64,000 nt of DNA. It comes from Urechis unicinctus. Lineage: Eukaryota > Annelida > Polychaeta > Xenopneusta > Urechidae. Of the stretch, positions 27,961-64,000 are shown piece after piece. The stretch covers positions 37,154,441 through 37,218,440 of the forward strand of contig CM067354.1 in NCBI GenBank assembly GCA_034190875.2, written 5' to 3'. The stretch's first letter is position 1. Every line of letters starts with the position of its first letter. A program made the translations under genes and the position numbers. Under the pieces are notes generated by a model. It searched no databases, was not told the origin of the DNA, and saw only the letters and a program-made list of their open reading frames with translations.

Positions 27961-29925
27961 GAACTCTACCCTCCCCTTACAACCCTACTCTTCCCTTACA
28001 ACCTTATCCTCCCCTTACAACCCTTACACCCTCTTACAACCCTACCCTCCCCATACAACCCTACCTTCCATTACAACCCTACCCTCCCCATACAACCCTA
28101 CCCTCCCCTTACAACCCTACCATTCCCATACAACCCTACCCTCCCCTTACAACCCTACATTCCCCCCTACAACCCTTCATTCCCCTTACAACCCTACCCT
28201 CCCCCTCCCCTTACCCCAACCCTCCCCTGACAACCCTACCCTTCCCATATAACCCTACCCTCCCCTTACACCCTCCCCCTTACAACCCTACCCTACCACC
28301 CCTTCCCTCCCCTTACAACCCTACCCCTACCCCCCTTACAACCTCCCCTTACAACCCTCCCCAACCCTCCCCCCCTTACAACCCTACCCTCCCCTACAAC
28401 CTACCCTCCCCTTACAACCCCTACCCTCCCCTTACAACCCTACCCTCCCCTTACAACCCCCTACCCTCCCCTTACAACCCTACCTTCCCCTTACAACCCT
28501 ACCCCCTCCCCCTTACAACCCTACCCTCCCCTTACAACCCTACCCTACCCATACAACCCTACCTACCGTTCCCATACAACCCTACCCTCCCCTTACAACC
28601 CTACCCTCCCCTTACAACCCCTACCCTCCCCTTACAACCCTACCCTCCCCTTACAACCCTACCCTCCCCTTACAACCCTACCCTTACAACCCTACCCCCC
28701 CGGACAACCCTAACCCTCCCCTTACAACCCTACCCTCCCCTTACAACCCTACCCTCCCCTTACAACCCTACCCTCCCCTTACAACCCTACCCGCCCTCCC
28801 CTTACAACCCTACCCTTACAACCCTACCCGCCCCTTACAACCCTACCCTCCCCCCCTTACAACCCTACCCTCCCCTTACAACCCTACCCTCCCCTTACAA
28901 CCTACCCTCCCCTTACAACCCTACCTCCCCTTACAACCCTACCCTCCCCTTACAACCCTACCCTCCCCTTACAACCCTACCCTCCCCTTACAACCCTACC
29001 CTCCCCTTACAACCCTACCCTCCCCTTACAACCCTACCCTCCCCTTACAACCCTACCCTCCCCTTACAACCCTACCCTCCCCTTACAACCCCTACCCTCC
29101 CCTTACAACCCTACCCCTCCCCTTACAAACCTACCCTCCCCCTACACCCTACCCCCCTAACAACCCTACCCTTACCCCCTTAAACCCTACCCTCCCCTTA
29201 CAACCCCTACCCCGCCCCCTTACAACCCTCCCTTACAACCTCCCTCCCCTTACAACCCTACCCCCCCTACAACCCTACCCTCCCCTTACCCCTACCTTCC
29301 CCTTACAAACCCTTACAACCCTACCCTCCCCTTACAAAAACCCTACCCTCCCCTTACAACCCTACCCCCCCTTACAACCCTACAATCCCCTTACAACCCT
29401 ACCCTCCCCTGACAGCCCTACCGTTCCCATATAACCCTACCCTCCCCTTACAACCCTACCCTCCCCTTACAACCCTACCCTCCCCTTACAACCCTACCCT
29501 CCCCTTACAACCCCCTACCCCTACCCTCCCCTTACAACCCTACCCTCCCCTTACAACCCTACCTTCCCCTTACAAACCCTACCCTTACAACCCTACCCTC
29601 CCCTTACAACCCTACCATTCCCATACAACCCTACCTTCCCCTTACAACCCTACCCTCCCCTTACAACCCTACCTTCCCCTTACAACCCTACCATTCCCTT
29701 ACAACCCTACCATTCCCATACAACCCTACCATTCCCATACAACCCTACCATTCCCCTTACAACCCTACATTCCCCTTACAACCCTACCCTCCCCTTACAA
29801 CCCTACCCTCCCCTTACAACCCTACCCTCCCCTTACAACCCTACCATTCCCACTTACAAACCCTACCCTCCCCTTACAACCCTACCCTTCCCTTACAACC
29901 CTACCTTCCCTTTACAACCCGACAA
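27961..29925. repeat. C-rich 19 bp minisatellite, about 2 kb, G-quadruplex-prone on the minus strand
   Basis: About 100 units of ccctccccttacaaccctac with small length variants. The minus strand reads as repeated G3-4 runs (GGGGAGGGTAGGGTTGTAAG), meeting the G-quadruplex pattern in every unit. It is not the TTAGGG telomere repeat. Confidence 0.95.
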
Positions 29926-32900
29926 CGTCAATGGTCAACAAAAGCGTGATAGTAATGATCCATATCCTCACCTTTGAAGAGTTCCAACATGGCTGCGCTT
30001 ATCATTAATTATTTGTAAAAAAGTAGTTATGTTTATTAAGTTAAGAATTTTTATGCTCTTACTCCAAGTTCGCCACGCAACCCTCATTGTTAGTATTATT
30101 TACGATGTATATGTGTATTTTCCAGTAGAAGGCAACATCAGGCAATCGGGTAATGGCTGCTCAATTCCCTTGTTGGCAATCAGCCTTATCTGGGAGTGAT
30201 TCAAGTGGTATCATAACGTGTCCACAGAGTGGCGCCATCCATCACAGGCAGTGTGTGTGTGTATCACGTGGTACAGCGCTTGTCTGTCCATACGCTGTAA
30301 CTCAACAGCATCTCTTCAACAGATAGAAATTGTTTGAGGAACATTGCTGTAAGGCTTGTAATTATTTTATTCGTCAAACCAATCGTTAATGTTTAACATC
30401 GGTGACTCAGCGGGACTTATGTGGCGCGGGATTTGACCTTGACATTTACTTCCGCGATTTCGGACACTTGATGCATCTCTTCACAAACCTCCTCCTGATA
30501 AAACAATGCGAGTTTGTATAAACGCAGAAATCCTGACGAGCGGCTTGAATAGGAAGCCAACATGGAAGTTTCTCACCTGCTTTACGGGCGTTGTATATTT
30601 ACGATGAGTAGCATTTCATCGTAGGATGGACCTCTGCGAAAAGCACTTCATATCCATGGGTTATTATCAATAATTCAGGCAAGTCCCTGTTTGAATTAGT
30701 GGCCAATTATCCCATACATTAAGAGTGCCATTATATCTTTAGCGAGTCCATTATCCGCCTCTGCATATTAAAATATTAACCCGGCCTATGGAACAAGCGT
30801 ACGCATCAACCACCGTAATCGACGTTCTGTACGTTTTGGGGCTCATGTGTAACGGTGATGGAGCGTGAGGTGTGCGTGAGTGGAGGGTGGGGGTGCACTC
30901 AATGACCTCTATCAATGAACTGTACTTCTATCGCTCCCCTATAGGTAAGTACCTGTCACAGTTGCGCCTTCTCACCATCAGGAGACGTCATAGTCATTGT
31001 CAGTATGTTTTTTTGTCCTCAATATGATGACGAACACGACCCGTTATCCCAGGACACTTAGTGGCGAGTTGAGGTCGAATATGAAGCAGGTCTTCATTAC
31101 GATGGTAGCCTGCCGCTGCTATCAAGTGGCTGTCGGTGAGATTCGGGGTGGGGGTTATGATGTGGAGGTTGCTGCGGACCTGCTCAGCTTATCAGCGGGA
31201 GAGCCCTCGCAGGACCGGCCCCTCTATTTGTGCGCTACTTGATGCCATATCAATCAGCCTAGCGTCAGGGGCGCATGCTGGAGAGTGAGGGAGTGAGGTG
31301 GGAGTGGTATGCTGTGGCAGTGAGCGCATCCCATGCGTCGAGTGGTCGGGTCCAGATTGAGGGGGTGTGCGTGTCTCAACGCGGCACTCCCGAGGTACCG
31401 TCCCCAAGTCACGCGGCATTCCCGAGGTACCGCCCCAAGTCACGCGTCACTCCCGAGGTACCGTCCCCCAGTAACGCAGCACTACCGAGGTACCGTCCCC
31501 AGTCACGTGACCTCGTTGGCGGGAAACACACTCTGCTGGTTGACGTTTGGTGAAATCAACGACTATAAATTGTTGTGCATATATGGACATAATCATGCCT
31601 TCTTCATCCACCATTAAAGTGATTTTAATCTGGGTCAGTTCAGGTCAGGCCATATCCCCACGGTTTGTAATTCTCTAGGAAACTCATTGAGCGAATACAT
31701 GGATCAACCCGTTAGGTTATGACGGTCCTTAACGCCAGTGCATCATGATTTTCCAAAATTATTGATCAATGATTTATCTATAAGCATGAGTCCGTATTTG
31801 ATTAAACACCACCATGTGTATTTTGATACCTATTAATAAATATTACATTATCTTCCCGATCATTCTGGACACGTACCTCGTGTTGGGACTATCCGCTCAT
31901 CTATGATTTGACCACGTGACGAGGGGGCATTATGCGGTCTGACGACCATCGCATTTCCTCCCTAGCTGGCACGCCCTGAGGCTTCAATCACCAGTCAACC
32001 AACTTTGGATTCCAACTTTGTTGGCAGAAACTATTGACGGTGAAAAGACACTGTTTATTCTGTACGCACATGTCCGGTACGCCATCACATGAAAAAACAT
32101 ATTTTCCAACATGCAGAAACACAATTGTTCATTCTCAAGGGCGCCTGTCTACATTTCTTTCCGGTGTTTGCATACCCCTGAAACTACCGCAAATCGCAGT
32201 CGATCCCTATGTACGTCCATGAACTTATCTGCAAGATGTTGACACAGAGATCAAAGTGGACACTTGCTGTCGGTGTCTCCATCAACCCACTGTCCTCTGA
32301 GCTCGCGAGCCATAGCGCACCGGAGATGCTGCTTGCTCACCTCACCTAGGCACCGGCCTCACCTCACCTCCGGCGCTCACCTCACCTCGGCACCGGCGCC
32401 CACCCACCTCCGACGCCCATCTCACCTCGGCACCGGCGCCCACCCACCTCCGACGCCCACCTCACCTTGGCACTTGCGCTCATTTGATTCCGGCTCCAAA
32501 TGCCCTGCCATTCAACGAGCATATTATCATTATGGCAGATATTGGATTCGATTTAGAGAGAAAGTAGTTCCCGGCTACCGTAGAGCAGCACTTGATAACT
32601 TCACTCTTGAGCCGGCGAATATCACGAGGTATGGCTAGAAACAATAAGGAGTGCTCTTAATTTGGTTCCGCCGAAGGGGCTAAATCTCGTATTGATTCGT
32701 CAGCGAGCCTCCAATTTCCTGCTCCTCTGTATGGCCTTATTGGGCGTGGGAGGGAAGTTCTGATGAAGTAACCGTGTCTGCAAGTTGGTGACGAAGTCGT
32801 TGACGCAATGGACGCCGACTGACGGATGAGTGCTGACCAATGAGCAAGCTGCTTGCCCTGAGCGCGGGAAGCAGACAGCGTGAACGAGGCCGTCACAGCT

Positions 32901-33178
32901 GTAGTGACGTAGAGCAAGCTCCAGCCAGATGGCTCCACGCTCATTTGACTTTCGTACTGCGTTATCATATTTAGCGTTAGTCGCGCACGCTGGTGTGCAC
33001 GTAAGTATCAACAGAGACTGGGCTCACTCGCATCTCTGACATACAACAGGCGAGTTCTCTCAGGCAGAGTCTATTACCAGGTCTCCATCGCTCTTGTATC
33101 GCATTACGGTTCAGAGACGCAACTTGTATTGGTTGTGAGCCGAGGAGGAGGGAGCTGGCGGCAGTGTTGGCCGTGATT
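29926..33178. other. PCSK1 upstream region with short tandem repeats
   Basis: No supported coding region. It holds five ~31 bp units at 31378-31515 (based on cactcccgaggtaccgtccc) and a GC-rich duplicated block at 32335-32470 (ggcaccggcgcccacccacc). The PCSK1 promoter and 5'UTR are expected close to 33179. Confidence 0.45.

Positions 33179-64000
<30,822 letters not shown>

Noticed and set aside
27961-29925. Telomere-like CCCTA-containing array
   Set aside because: The unit is about 19 bp and does not reduce to TTAGGG or another known telomere repeat; genes flank it on both sides.

Overview
The window is nuclear DNA from a bilaterian animal. Genes are split by many introns with canonical GT..AG borders, intergenic space is wide, and tandem repeats (minisatellites, AT dinucleotide runs, long poly-C tracts) fill roughly a third of the sequence. 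The gene set (LENG1, Pygopus, LARP6, a complete AT-hook/PWWP/ADD DNMT3, and prohormone convertase PC1/3) and the style of dispersed repeat suggest a lophotrochozoan, probably a mollusc. This is inference from gene content; no taxon-specific marker was found.

Layout. 1-3311 (minus): a LENG1 orthologue, seven coding exons, with only the last few codons outside the window. 3838-6391 (plus): a short Pygopus-type PHD finger protein, divergent from LENG1 across a ~530 bp shared upstream region with ETS-like motifs. 7617-9245 (plus): intronless LARP6 with La motif, RRM and C-terminal SUZ-C-like tail. 9246-14918: long 3'UTR or intergenic DNA with a 1 kb TTAA-flanked inverted repeat. 14919-16793 (plus): an unrecognised disordered protein of 624 residues with an N-myristoylation-type start and RVxF motifs. 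17366-25194 (minus): complete DNMT3 reconstructed from 18 phase-consistent exons (708 residues), converging on the previous gene. 25745-29920: two large minisatellites. 33179-64000 (plus): the 5' part of a PC1/3 (PCSK1) gene, from signal peptide to the catalytic His region, spread over 31 kb because its introns are packed with tandem arrays.

The genes belong to separate pathways (splicing-associated protein, Wnt transcription, RNA binding, DNA methylation, prohormone processing), and no operon-like relation is seen.

The most striking structure is that several minisatellites are amplifications of the intron-exon junction itself. In DNMT3 three arrays carry copies of the 3' splice site plus the first exon bases and a fourth abuts a 3' splice site; in PCSK1 one array does the same in degenerate form; in LENG1 a 74 bp tandem duplication copies a 5' splice site. 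One DNMT3 array has a 57 bp unit that stays open in the coding frame for eight units and could add 19-residue blocks within the methyltransferase domain. A second candidate novelty is a phase-0/0 exon in PCSK1 (56200-56319) that looks like a diverged duplicate of the preceding exon but lacks the RVKR activation site.
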